Origin: Candidatus Krumholzibacteriota bacterium
GTDB taxonomy: Bacteria; Krumholzibacteriota; Krumholzibacteriia; Krumholzibacteriales; Krumholzibacteriaceae
Reading direction: 5' to 3'
Assembly: GCA_030672805.1 (NCBI GenBank)
Contig: DAOVFR010000042.1
Coordinates: 1-12,334 of the forward strand
DNA length: 12,334 nucleotides
Within the stretch, counting starts at the first letter, position 1. Every line of letters begins with the position of its first letter. A program made the position numbers and the translations under genes. The notes beneath the pieces were generated by a model. That model was not told the DNA's origin, made no database searches, and saw only the letters and a program-made list of their open reading frames with translations. Below, one piece after another: positions 7,355-12,334 of this stretch.

Positions 7355-8425
7355 TTACAGCCCTTTTCCGTAATCCTTTTTCGCTTTGTTCTTACAGCTT
7401 TTCCTGATCGTGCGTATCTGTTTTCCCGATTTACAGTTTTCAATCTTGGCAGAACTCGTGCAGTGGTTCTTCGCAATGATCTGATCGCACGACTCCCCCC
7501 GCCTCGAGTCTTTGCAGTTTCTTCTCGTCTTCCACTGCACCTTTCCCGTGCATTGGTCTTTGTGTATATCCGTCTTACAGCGATTCGTCTGGGTGTCAGA
7601 AGTGCACGCATTCTTCTTGTCCTGGTTGAAACACTTGTCGTTTTGCGCAGTGGAGTTGCACCCGAGAATCTTTTCCCTGCTTTTGCATTTGTCTTTCTGG
7701 GCGTCGGTGGTGCACTCGTTCCATTGTTTCTTTATCGTGCATTTGTTTTTCTGTGTATTCGACAGGCACTCGTTTATCTTCCCCTTCGACTCGCACTTGT
7801 CAAACTGCTTCTCAAGCACGCATGCCTTTATCTTTTTCGAACTCGTACATTCATCCTTCTGTTCGGGTGAGACGCACTTGTTGAACTGCACATCGCTCGG
7901 GCAATTATTTATCTGACGCTTCGACGTGCACGCCAGTTTCTGCTCGTTCGTATTACATTTTTCCATGAGCTTGGCGGTGGATGTGCACTCCTGGTAATGG
8001 GCATCGTTTTTACACTTGTTGTGCTGCTTTTCAGTAACACAGGCGTCAATCTTGGTGTCGCTCTTGCAGCGGTTGATACCCTCCGGGCTCGTGCACAGAT
8101 CCGCACGGGCCTTGGTACGGCATTCGTTCTTTTTCTCGGTGCTCATGCACATGTTCCACTGGATCAGGTGCGTGCAATCGTTCCCCGCCGTTTCGGTGCT
8201 GCAGCCCACCGGCATCGTCCACTGCTCCGATGCCGTGCACGCGAGTCTCTCGCGTTCGCCCCCGGTATCGGGCTCCTGCCCGATCATCCGGATATGTCTC
8301 GTGCCTCCCGCCCGGGCGCCACTGGACGGGAAAATCCCGAGAAAGCCCGCGAAAAATGATTTAAATGCGACTCCGGAACCGATCGCCCATAACGGCAGAT
8401 GTCTGAGAAATCCGCGACGATTCAT
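7355..8425 (-). CDS. Tat-exported protein with Cys at every ninth residue; candidate modified substrate
   Basis: This is a 356-aa protein. The start at 8425 is fixed by AAGGAGGG (8432-8439) 6 nt upstream. The N-terminus NRRGFLRHLPLWAIGSG is a twin-arginine signal, with a hydrophobic region and a likely cleavage site after SGARA (about residue 39). Residues 1-62 have no Cys. From residue 63 there are 31 Cys; 26 of 30 intervals are exactly nine residues (75-147, 157-292, 304-331). The exceptions are 12, 10, 12 and 13. The degenerate consensus is C-[TK]-S-x-x-[QK]-x-[ND]-[KEA]: position 3 is Ser/Thr in 19 of the 26 exact repeats and position 8 is Asn/Asp in 20. The protein is rich in K, N, T, S and Q and strongly basic. 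There is no CxxCH heme motif or recognisable domain. It heads the cluster, directly upstream of the radical SAM gene, so I infer it is the substrate. A plain metal- or disulfide-binding cell-envelope protein is the alternative. Confidence 0.88.
   Translation of the reverse strand: MNRRGFLRHLPLWAIGSGVAFKSFFAGFLGIFPSSGARAGGTRHIRMIGQEPDTGGERERLACTASEQWTMPVGCSTETAGNDCTHLIQWNMCMSTEKKNECRTKARADLCTSPEGINRCKSDTKIDACVTEKQHNKCKNDAHYQECTSTAKLMEKCNTNEQKLACTSKRQINNCPSDVQFNKCVSPEQKDECTSSKKIKACVLEKQFDKCESKGKINECLSNTQKNKCTIKKQWNECTTDAQKDKCKSREKILGCNSTAQNDKCFNQDKKNACTSDTQTNRCKTDIHKDQCTGKVQWKTRRNCKDSRRGESCDQIIAKNHCTSSAKIENCKSGKQIRTIRKSCKNKAKKDYGKGL
7388..8237 (-). repeat. Degenerate 27-nt (nonapeptide) tandem coding repeat, about 30 units
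   Basis: Each unit encodes Cys plus eight residues, giving a 27-nt period across residues 63 to about 351 of the Tat protein. The units are diverged at the nucleotide level: Cys codons alternate TGC/TGT and the other positions vary. The periodicity is therefore kept at protein level and is not a recent DNA duplication. Period breaks occur at residues 63-75, 147-157, 292-304 and 331-344. Confidence 0.85.
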
Positions 8426-8431
8426 GGAATA

Positions 8432-8439
8432 CCCTCCTT
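8432..8439 (-). promoter_or_regulatory. Shine-Dalgarno of the Cys-repeat gene
   Basis: Read on the minus strand this is AAGGAGGG, 6 nt before the ATG. It is a near-perfect ribosome binding site that fixes the Tat-signal start and confirms the coding strand. Confidence 0.8.
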
Positions 8440-8569
8440 ATTCCTGGAATTGCAAACTCCGCGGCGGCCTATCACCGCCTGTGTCCTTTTCCCTGTAGAA
8501 AACCATGATTGCCGGCACAAAGGATCTCCTGAACCTTTGAGTCCCTCCTGTTTCGAAACCGGTTAATCT

Positions 8570-8624
8570 AATAATACAACAGCCCGGTCCCGCCGGGCCG
8601 AGGATATTTACGGATTGTATTATT
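8570..8624 (-). promoter_or_regulatory. Perfect 10-bp inverted repeat enclosing a GC hairpin in the operon leader
   Basis: AATAATACAA (8570-8579) is matched exactly by TTGTATTATT (8615-8624). Between them is a second stem, GCCCGG (8582-8587) with CCGGGC (8593-8598) and a 5-nt loop. It lies about 145 nt upstream of the Cys-repeat start and downstream of the predicted promoter, so it would be transcribed in the leader RNA. There is no T-run after the GC stem, so it is not a standard terminator. Its role, whether RNA structure, protein site or remnant of a small element, is unknown. Confidence 0.5.
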
Positions 8625-8686
8625 GAAAAGCCGAATGCAATAAAATTACTGTCACGATCAAAATCAACCACCTGCTTTTTCAGGGT

Positions 8687-8715
8687 CTTACTTTTACCAT
8701 AAATAGAAAAGTAAG
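8687..8715. promoter_or_regulatory. Candidate operator: perfect 9-bp dyad over the operon promoter
   Basis: CTTACTTTT (8687-8695) and AAAAGTAAG (8707-8715) are exact reverse complements separated by 11 nt, giving a centre-to-centre distance of about 20 bp, or two helical turns. The left arm covers the predicted -10 and the right arm touches the -35, which is the arrangement of a dimeric repressor site. No regulator gene is in the window. Confidence 0.5.
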
Positions 8716-8719
8716 TCAA
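8691..8719 (-). promoter_or_regulatory. Predicted sigma70-like promoter of the Cys-repeat / radical SAM operon
   Basis: On the minus strand, TTGACT (8719-8714) and TAAAAG (8696-8691) are separated by exactly 17 bp. The -35 matches 5 of 6 consensus bases and the -10 matches 4 of 6. Transcription would start near 8684, giving a leader of about 260 nt that contains the inverted repeat at 8570-8624. Confidence 0.5.
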
Positions 8720-8746
8720 TAAAATTCCAGGCGGTTTTTCCTATCA

Positions 8747-8771
8747 CCGGCCCGTGCCTGAACGGGGCCGG
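8747..8771. other. GC-rich hairpin upstream of trkH
   Basis: CCGGCCCGT (8747-8755) pairs with ACGGGGCCGG (8762-8771) with one bulged base and a 6-nt loop. No T-run follows on either strand, so a terminator role is not supported. Confidence 0.35.
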
Positions 8772-8854
8772 CCGCTGCATCCCAGACTCCGGAACGATCC
8801 ATTTCAACGCCTCCGCGGCAATTCTCACAGAATGTTGTCAATTCACTCCTGAAG

Positions 8855-10414
8855 ATGTTATTGTCTGCCCTGAAGCGAGAGGGGAAAAGCTTGCGGAACC
8901 GGTTCCAGACAATTCACGCCGTCCTGCACGCAACCGGCATGATCCTGATCGTGCTTGGTGTGCTGCTCCTGATACCACTGCTCTTCGTTTTCTTCGACGG
9001 CGAGATTATCGCCAATAAAAGAACGATGAACGCGTTCATAGCGCCGGCAGCGATATCGTTTCTCCTCGGGTTCACGTTCAAGAAGGTATTCCGGGAGGGG
9101 ACACCATACACGCTCCGCGCGATGTTGATCTGCAGCGTCGGCTGGGTGGTATGCTCGGCTATAGGCGCGCTCCCCTTCGTTATCGGTATCGGCTCGAGCT
9201 GCCTCGACGCTTACTTCGAGACGATGAGCGGGTTCACGACGACGGGCATCACGATGTTCTCCGGCCTGGACTCGATGCCGAAGAGCATCCTCTTCTGGAG
9301 GAGTCTCACACAGTGGCTCGGGGGACTCGGCATTCTCACCTTCTTCCTCGCCGTCGGCTACAGGGGAAGAGGTGCGCACCGGCTCTTCGGCGCCGAAAGT
9401 CACAAGGTCGATGTCAACCGGCCGGTACCGGGGCTCGATCACACGCTGATGATCCTGTGGCGGATCTACACCGGCTTCACCCTCGCTATATTCATCTCCC
9501 TGCTCAGCGCCGGCATGCCGGTGTTCGACTCGCTCTGCCACAGCCTCACGACATTGTCGACGGGCGGATTCTCGCCACATGACGCCTCGATCGAGTTCTA
9601 CCGGCTGAACGGCCATGCCCACCACGTCCTGATCGAATACATCATACTCGCCGGAATGCTCATGGGCGGCATCAACTTCCTCATCCATTACCGCATCATG
9701 ACGGGAAAGGTGAAGGCGCTCTTCGATAATTCCGAGATGCGGTACTGGTGGGGGATCATACTGGTCTGCACCGCGGTCATCCTGCTCGAGCGTTACATCA
9801 AGACAGCGCCGGAAGCGTGCGTGTCACCGCTCACCCTCGAATTCTGGAAGAAGCTCGAGGAGAATTTCCGCATCGTTATCTTCCAGGTCGTATCGCTTCT
9901 CACGACGAGCGGGTTCGGAACGAGGGGTATCACCACGTCATTCTTCGGCCACACGGCAAGGCAGATATTCCTTGTGCTGATGTTCTTCGGGGGCTGCGTC
10001 GGCTCGACCAGCGGTGGGTTCAAGGTGCTCCGCGGAGTCATCCTGTTCAAACTGATACGGCGGGAGATGTTCCGCCTGAAGAGCCCGCCTCGGGCCGTCT
10101 CCCTCGTCTTGATAGACGGCAAGCCGCTCTCCGGCGACGAGATCAAGCGCACCGCCGCTCTTTTCTCCGCCTGGATCCTCCTTCTTGTATTCGGCGGGCT
10201 GGTGACCGCGTTTCTCTCCGACCATGACGGTTACAGCTCCTTTTCGGGAATGTTCAGCGCTCTGGGCAACATCGGCCCATGCTACATTTCAGCCGCCGAC
10301 ATGGTACGGCTCAACCCGCTTATAAAGCTCGTATATATATTCGGAATGCTGGCGGGCAGGCTCGAGATCCTGCCCGCCCTCGTCCTGCTCAACCCGAGAC
10401 TCTGGAAATACTAG
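8855..10414 (+). CDS. trkH: TrkH-family potassium uptake membrane subunit
   Basis: This 519-aa integral membrane protein is the K+-translocating subunit of a Trk/Ktr system. The four pore-loop filters are visible: TTTGIT (128-133), STGGFS (235-240), TTSGFGT (350-356) and GNIGPC (471-476). The family motifs WLGGLGI (154-160), GSTSGG (383-388) and the C-terminal GRLEILP (501-507) are present, and the length fits TrkH (about 480-520). The first membrane hairpin begins near residue 25. The ATG at 8855 has only a weak ribosome binding site, but there is no better upstream in-frame start. The regulatory subunit gene follows after 27 nt. The system probably acts in K+ homeostasis and osmotic adaptation in the inner membrane. 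KtrB is the alternative name; length and filters favour TrkH. Confidence 0.95.
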   Translation: MLLSALKREGKSLRNRFQTIHAVLHATGMILIVLGVLLLIPLLFVFFDGEIIANKRTMNAFIAPAAISFLLGFTFKKVFREGTPYTLRAMLICSVGWVVCSAIGALPFVIGIGSSCLDAYFETMSGFTTTGITMFSGLDSMPKSILFWRSLTQWLGGLGILTFFLAVGYRGRGAHRLFGAESHKVDVNRPVPGLDHTLMILWRIYTGFTLAIFISLLSAGMPVFDSLCHSLTTLSTGGFSPHDASIEFYRLNGHAHHVLIEYIILAGMLMGGINFLIHYRIMTGKVKALFDNSEMRYWWGIILVCTAVILLERYIKTAPEACVSPLTLEFWKKLEENFRIVIFQVVSLLTTSGFGTRGITTSFFGHTARQIFLVLMFFGGCVGSTSGGFKVLRGVILFKLIRREMFRLKSPPRAVSLVLIDGKPLSGDEIKRTAALFSAWILLLVFGGLVTAFLSDHDGYSSFSGMFSALGNIGPCYISAADMVRLNPLIKLVYIFGMLAGRLEILPALVLLNPRLWKY

Positions 10415-10441
10415 ACGACTGGATGGAAAGGGGAGTTCGAG

Positions 10442-11119
10442 ATGTTCATCATCGTTGCAGGCGCCGGAAGGATCGGAAGCGAGATAACAAGTATATACGT
10501 CAAGAAGAAGCACGACGTGGTCGCCATAGACAGGGATCCCCACGTGTGCGAGACGCTCTACGCCGAGACGGGGGCGATGACGGTGACCGGCAGCGCCACG
10601 AACCTGAGGATCCTTCGTCAGGCCGGGGCCGACAAGGCGGACGCGATCGTGTGCCTCATGCACTCCGAGTCGGACAATATCGCGACCGCGCTCCTGGCCA
10701 AGAGCATCGGGATCCCCCGGATCGTCGCACGCCTGATCAACCCGATCTACGAGCAGGCATACAAGCTCGCCGGCATCAACCACATCGTCCGCGCTTCCGA
10801 CCTGCTGATCAACCAGATCATGATAGAGATCGAACACCCGGCGGTGCGCAAAGTCATGACGATCGGGGGCGGCAAGGCCCAGGTCTATGCACTGACAATC
10901 CGGGAGAAAGCGAAGGTGGCGGGCATGACGATCAAGGACGTCACCCGGCAGAAGGGCTTTCCCGATGAATGCGTCTTCATGGGCGTCTATGACGAGGAGG
11001 AGGACGAATTCCACATCACGCGGGGGGAATACGCACTTCAGCCGGGTGACGTCCTGTTCCTCATATCGAAGAGCCAGTTCATCAAGCAGGCGGCCGATTT
11101 TATCACCGGCGAATCGTGA
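10442..11119 (+). CDS. trkA: TrkA/KtrA-type K+ uptake regulatory subunit (single RCK)
   Basis: This 225-aa cytoplasmic protein has an N-terminal Rossmann domain (about 1-125) with GAGRIG (residues 7-12) and Asp30 at the end of strand 2 (VVAIDRD), which predicts NAD(H) or related nucleotide binding. The RCK C-terminal domain follows (about 140-220; AQVYALTIREKAKVAGMTI, then YALQPGDVLFLI). Classical E. coli TrkA has two such units (about 458 aa); this is the single-unit form, as in KtrA and many non-proteobacterial TrkA proteins, and should assemble as a ring under TrkH. The ATG at 10442 is preceded by AAAGGGGAG (10427-10435) at 6 nt. It follows trkH by 27 nt, in a two-gene operon. Confidence 0.95.
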   Translation: MFIIVAGAGRIGSEITSIYVKKKHDVVAIDRDPHVCETLYAETGAMTVTGSATNLRILRQAGADKADAIVCLMHSESDNIATALLAKSIGIPRIVARLINPIYEQAYKLAGINHIVRASDLLINQIMIEIEHPAVRKVMTIGGGKAQVYALTIREKAKVAGMTIKDVTRQKGFPDECVFMGVYDEEEDEFHITRGEYALQPGDVLFLISKSQFIKQAADFITGES

Positions 11120-11169
11120 CGTTGCGAACACCAAGGGCGAGACATGCAATCTCCACTTTACAATTCTTC

Positions 11170-11198
11170 TTGACGCGGAGACGGCGCGGCGGTATAAT
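11170..11198 (+). promoter_or_regulatory. Near-consensus sigma70 promoter of the riboswitch/receptor transcript
   Basis: TTGACG (11170-11175) and TATAAT (11193-11198) are separated by exactly 17 bp. This is 5 of 6 and 6 of 6 consensus bases. Transcription should begin near 11205, just before the riboswitch aptamer. Confidence 0.85.
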
Positions 11199-11207
11199 GT
11201 GCCCCGT

Positions 11208-11400
11208 ACATAGTTGCAGGTGAAGGGAAGAGGGTGCAAATCCCTCACGGACCCGCCACTGTGATTGGCGAGCTACCCGCTCATCACCACTGGCTCGGGA
11301 GAGCCGGGAAGGGAGCGGGAGCGATGGAGCCATAAGTCAGGAAACCTACCTGGAACACAGTTCCCTGGACCTCTTCGCGGAGTGAGAGCAAGGGAAGCGG
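11208..11400 (+). promoter_or_regulatory. Cobalamin (B12) riboswitch
   Basis: The conserved core is easily recognised: GGTGAAGGGAA near 11219, TGCAAATCCC, then ACGGACCCGCCACTGTGA (11247-11264), then the B12 box AAGTCAGGAAACCTACC (11334-11350). A 6-bp stem TTCCCT/AGGGAA (11361-11366 / 11391-11396) follows and may belong to the pseudoknot/expression platform. The aptamer binds a cobalamin cofactor in the nascent RNA; here it is followed by an intrinsic terminator, so high cobalamin should terminate transcription. The downstream gene is a TonB receptor, the usual target. Exact ends are approximate. Confidence 0.95.
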
Positions 11401-11409
11401 TTGATCTAC

Positions 11410-11444
11410 CCTCCTGGTTCCTCGAATGGGCCGGAGGTTTTTTT
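11410..11444 (+). terminator. Riboswitch-controlled intrinsic terminator
   Basis: CCTCC-T-GG (11410-11417) pairs with CCGGAGG (11431-11437), with one bulge and a 13-nt loop, followed directly by seven T (11438-11444). Its place between aptamer and receptor start indicates transcriptional attenuation. The mutually exclusive antiterminator pairing was not resolved by eye. Confidence 0.8.
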
Positions 11445-11553
11445 ATCGGCCTCCCCCGAACACATCGCCTCTGCCCCCGGATGGGGTCCATGCGGAATCC
11501 CGGATGGATACCGGCTGCCGGAACTCTCCGGCGCCGTCGAACGGGAGGCAGGG

Positions 11554-12327
11554 GTGGAACACAGACAGGTCCTTTACATTCCGGCACTCGTATTCTGCTG
11601 CATCGTTCTGCTCTGCCGCCCGGCCGCGGCGGAAACGACCGATAACCCGGGCGAACGCGAAAATCGCATCGGCGTGATGGATACTCTCTTCTGGGGCCCC
11701 GAGATCATCGTCGAGGCGCAGCGTCTTTCCCCGAAAGACGAGCTCTACAACCGCCCGGGTTTCGTCGCCCTGATCGACCTCGAAAAGCGAAAGAACAGGA
11801 TGGATGACGTAGCGTCCCTCCTTTCGCGCGCAGTCGGCGTGCGGATCAAGCAGTACGGCGGCCTCGGGAGCTTCGCCACCGTCTCGATCAGGGGATCCTC
11901 ATCGAGCCAGGTGCAGGTTTACATGGACGGCGTTCCTCTGAACGACGCCCTGACCGGCACGGCAAACCTGTCCGACCTCGCGCTCGGCGACATAACGAGA
12001 ATAGAGATCTTCAGGGGCTTCAGCCCGACCATCTTCGGCTCCTCATCGATCGGCGGCACGATCAACCTTGTCTCGAGCAAAGGTGACGAGTGGGACGGCG
12101 TGGGGATCGTGCCTTCCGTGCAGTCGCGGGCGACGGCCGGCTCCTTCGACACACGCAGGTACCTCGTAACGCTCAAATCCCGCTGCCGGCGGGCGGGGCT
12201 GCACCTGCACGGAGGCTTCATGGAGAGCCGGGGCGACTTCGATTTCTTCGATGACAACGCGACGCCCGAGAATCCCTGCGACGACGAGACGTCGGCCCGG
12301 GCGAACGCGAAAATCGCATCGGCGTGA
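11554..12327 (+). CDS. btuB: TonB-dependent outer-membrane receptor, BtuB-like (3' truncated at contig edge)
   Basis: This is the N-terminal part of a receptor that normally has about 600-700 aa. The GTG start at 11554 is chosen because GGGAGG (11543-11548) precedes it by 5 nt and a signal peptide begins at once (LYIPALVFCCIVLLCRPAAA, then ET). Upstream in-frame starts overlap the riboswitch terminator. A TonB-box-like stretch, PEIIVEAQ, lies at about residues 49-56. The plug domain runs about 65-180 (DDVASLLSRAVGVRIKQYGG, SIRGSSSSQVQVYMDGVPLN, IEIFRGFSPTIFGSSSIGGT) and the first barrel strands follow. Energised by TonB, such receptors import cobalamin; the B12 riboswitch upstream supports cobalamin or a related corrinoid. 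The apparent stop at 12325-12327 lies inside a 39-bp duplicate of 11646-11684 read in another frame, so the real protein probably diverges after about 12296-12310. Confidence 0.9.
   Translation: MEHRQVLYIPALVFCCIVLLCRPAAAETTDNPGERENRIGVMDTLFWGPEIIVEAQRLSPKDELYNRPGFVALIDLEKRKNRMDDVASLLSRAVGVRIKQYGGLGSFATVSIRGSSSSQVQVYMDGVPLNDALTGTANLSDLALGDITRIEIFRGFSPTIFGSSSIGGTINLVSSKGDEWDGVGIVPSVQSRATAGSFDTRRYLVTLKSRCRRAGLHLHGGFMESRGDFDFFDDNATPENPCDDETSARANAKIASA
11646..11684 (+). repeat. 39-bp exact direct repeat, internal copy
   Basis: This is identical to the last 39 bases of the window (12296-12334). In this copy it codes, in frame, for part of the receptor's N-terminal region after the signal peptide (from NPGERENRIGVMD). 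It is probably the genuine location. Confidence 0.9.
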
Positions 12328-12334
12328 TGGATAC
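12296..12334 (+). repeat. 39-bp exact direct repeat at the very end; likely assembly artefact
   Basis: An exact copy of 11646-11684, ending precisely at the window edge and read in a different frame, where it produces a premature stop in the receptor gene. A contig end that re-enters an earlier stretch is typical of assembly-graph ambiguity. A short part of the match (about 14 bp) may be genuine and have caused the false join. Confidence 0.85.

Larger units (their letters stand above)
8426..8854. other. Divergent intergenic region between the Cys-repeat operon and trkH
   Basis: These 429 nt hold no credible gene. They contain the predicted operon promoter and overlapping dyad (8687-8719), a 10-bp perfect inverted repeat enclosing a GC hairpin (8570-8624), a small hairpin GGCGG/CCGCC (8463-8479) and a GC-rich hairpin (8747-8771). 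The sequence CCTATCACCG occurs twice (8468-8477 and 8740-8749). The middle is AT-richer than the flanking genes. I see no convincing promoter for trkH. Confidence 0.6.
11120..11553 (+). other. Intergenic regulatory region before the TonB receptor
   Basis: These 434 nt hold no gene. They contain, in order, a near-consensus promoter, a cobalamin riboswitch, a 6-bp stem after the B12 box, an intrinsic terminator and a further ~110 nt to the GTG start. No clear terminator for the trk operon is seen just after 11119. Confidence 0.75.

Noticed and set aside
5932..7407. Long open frame (491 codons) on the plus strand opposite the radical SAM gene
   Set aside because: It is antisense to a gene with clear catalytic motifs and has no recognisable domain; it is a shadow of GC-biased codon usage.
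7322..7916. Plus-strand open frames across the Cys-repeat gene, rich in Phe, Leu and Val
   Set aside because: They mirror the repeat on the other strand. The minus strand has the Tat signal, the strong ribosome binding site and the exact Cys spacing.
7388..8237. 27-nt periodicity read as a CRISPR-like or DNA tandem array
   Set aside because: The units are not identical and there are no constant repeats with unique spacers; the period is a protein repeat of nine residues.
7355..8240. Cys-repeat protein as a multiheme cytochrome
   Set aside because: There is not one CxxCH motif, and Cys are spaced by nine residues.
8438..8719. 93-codon open frame on the minus strand upstream of the Cys-repeat gene
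   Set aside because: Its start lies inside the predicted -35 region, it has no ribosome binding site or recognisable domain, and it spans the leader inverted repeat.
8895..8906. 12-bp palindrome GGAACCGGTTCC inside trkH
   Set aside because: It lies in coding sequence with no second copy or context; probably chance in a GC-rich gene.
11401..11553. Upstream in-frame TTG start (11401) for the TonB receptor
   Set aside because: It would place coding sequence through the riboswitch terminator and put the signal peptide internally; GTG at 11554 has the ribosome binding site and signal peptide.

Overview
The window looks like a Gram-negative bacterial metagenome contig of moderately high GC. Two proteins end in C-terminal tails of the type IX secretion / FlgD-Ig-like kind, and a third is a large lipoprotein with Ig-like segments. 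This suggests an FCB-type lineage, possibly one of the uncultured sister phyla (Krumholzibacteriota- or Eisenbacteria-like). That placement is inference; no rRNA or ribosomal marker is present. Both ends cut through genes, and the last 39 bases repeat an internal stretch exactly, so the 3' edge is probably an assembly break.

Layout. (1) 3-3532, plus strand: the 3' part of a surface protein with an FN3-like segment and sorting tail, then 11 nt later a 767-aa lipoprotein. A 79-aa miniature flagellar rod/hook-type protein follows at 3598. (2) 8425-3865, minus strand: a three-gene cluster read leftward. It holds a Tat-signal protein with Cys at every ninth residue (31 Cys), a radical SAM/SPASM enzyme with an N-terminal PqqD-like segment, and a secreted CARDB/PPC protein with a sorting tail. 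A sigma70-like promoter overlapped by a perfect dyad lies upstream, and the leader holds another perfect inverted repeat. (3) 8855-11119, plus strand: a TrkH/TrkA potassium uptake pair. (4) 11170-12334, plus strand: a near-consensus promoter, a cobalamin riboswitch, an intrinsic terminator and the start of a TonB-dependent (BtuB-like) receptor.

The most interesting part is the minus-strand cluster. I infer that the radical SAM enzyme modifies the nonapeptide-repeat protein in the cytoplasm, probably at Cys, before Tat export. The third gene would supply an extracellular or surface partner. I do not recognise this Cys-every-ninth architecture as a described family. It resembles RiPP precursor/maturase pairs in gene order and maturase type, but differs in being long, tandemly repeated and Tat-targeted. 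The other regions are conventional: K+ uptake, and B12 uptake under riboswitch attenuation.
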